Shown here one piece after another: positions 44,532 through 44,641 of a stretch of DNA of 44,641 bases; position 1 is the stretch's first letter, and every line of letters starts with the position of its first letter. The DNA is from DATJWY01 sp035500775 (GTDB lineage Bacteria; Pseudomonadota; Alphaproteobacteria; Acetobacterales; Acetobacteraceae). The stretch covers positions 1 to 44,641 of the forward strand of contig DATJWY010000291.1 of the NCBI GenBank assembly GCA_035500775.1, written 5' to 3'. The notes under the pieces were generated by a model. It was not told the origin of the DNA and did no database searches. It worked only from the letters and a program-made list of their open reading frames with translations. The position numbers and the translations under genes are program-made.

Positions 44532-44641
44532 GAGCCTGTTTGAGCGAGCGATTTCAAGCTGTTACTAGTCAGATTACCGCCACCAGTGGCGAAGCTTCCA
44601 GCTGCCGAGCAACGGAGGAGCTTGGGAATGCCGATTTTCTC
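44532..44641 (+). mobile_element. Possible left end of an insertion sequence (cut by window edge)
   Basis: The sequence GAGCCTGTTTGAG starts right after TTA, next to a terminator-like hairpin. A ribosome site GGAGGAG (about 44614-44620) and an ATG (44628) follow within 100 bases. This spacing fits the left end and transposase start of an IS5-type element. Only five codons are visible and no right end is available, so this is a weak call. Confidence 0.2.

Larger units (their letters stand above)
44222..44641. other. AT-rich upstream region of the permease and right window edge
   Basis: 420 bases. Roughly 44240-44450 is unusually AT-rich for this genome and should contain the permease promoter; it includes the perfect palindrome TTTTGGCCAAAA (44370-44381), a possible operator. 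A strong hairpin and a possible insertion-sequence end follow. No complete gene is present. GGAGGAG followed by ATG at 44628 could begin a gene that is cut by the edge. Confidence 0.5.

Overview
The window comes from a GC-rich alphaproteobacterium, most likely the family Acetobacteraceae (Rhodospirillales). This is inferred from gene order: dusB-ntrB-ntrC-ntrY-ntrX, gyrA-coaD-cyclophilin, and mltB-rlpA-dac-tmk-holB-metG-tatD-MBL. A fused ispDF, a MetRS lacking the zinc-knuckle cysteines, and a lipid A deacylase-like outer-membrane protein fit the same picture. Nearly everything is chromosomal housekeeping. I see no CRISPR array, prophage or complete transposon.

Layout: a truncated chemoreceptor (1-703), the ABC-F ATPase uup and malate synthase G (glcB) open the window. 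A long leftward cluster (13736 to 5419) carries mltB, rlpA, a D,D-carboxypeptidase, tmk, holB, metG, tatD and an MBL hydrolase, many joined by 1-8 base overlaps. An lpxR-like gene, tRNA-Ser(TGA), greB, a small hypothetical gene and comM follow. A lower-GC gene for a 663-residue multidomain protein sits at 18135-20126 between two inverted repeat copies. The nitrogen-regulation block ntrX/ntrY/ntrC/ntrB/dusB (leftward) is divergent from ispDF. An AT-richer island (about 29.8-30.9 kb) holds an FkbM-type methyltransferase and an antisense relic that looks like the DNA-binding end of a Crp/Fnr regulator. The rest is an aldose epimerase, tRNA-Lys(TTT), cyclophilin, coaD, gyrA, a secreted clan GH-A glycosidase, ssb divergent from uvrA, a slipin, an APC-family permease, and possibly the left tip of an insertion sequence at the right edge.

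The most unusual content is intergenic. A modular family of palindromic elements (called R1 here) occurs at eight places. It is built from short GC-rich hairpins, typically CCAGGGGC/GCCCCTGG, CCAAAGGC/GCCTTTGG and CTGGGGCC/GGCCCCAG, and full-length copies are about 124 bp with 12-bp terminal inverted repeats. R1 copies abut stop codons, lie between convergent genes, and in one case sit inside the 5' end of rlpA, where the element stays open in frame and appears to encode part of the lipoprotein signal peptide. Two other repeats are a 104-bp inverted pair around ntrY-ntrX (R2) and a single-copy MITE-like palindrome (R3).

Functionally, the leftward cluster combines peptidoglycan remodelling (MltB, RlpA, D,D-carboxypeptidase) with replication and translation genes (Tmk, HolB, MetG). 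The Ntr block pairs a canonical sigma-54 activator (NtrC, with GAFTGA) with a paralogue that lacks that motif (NtrX).
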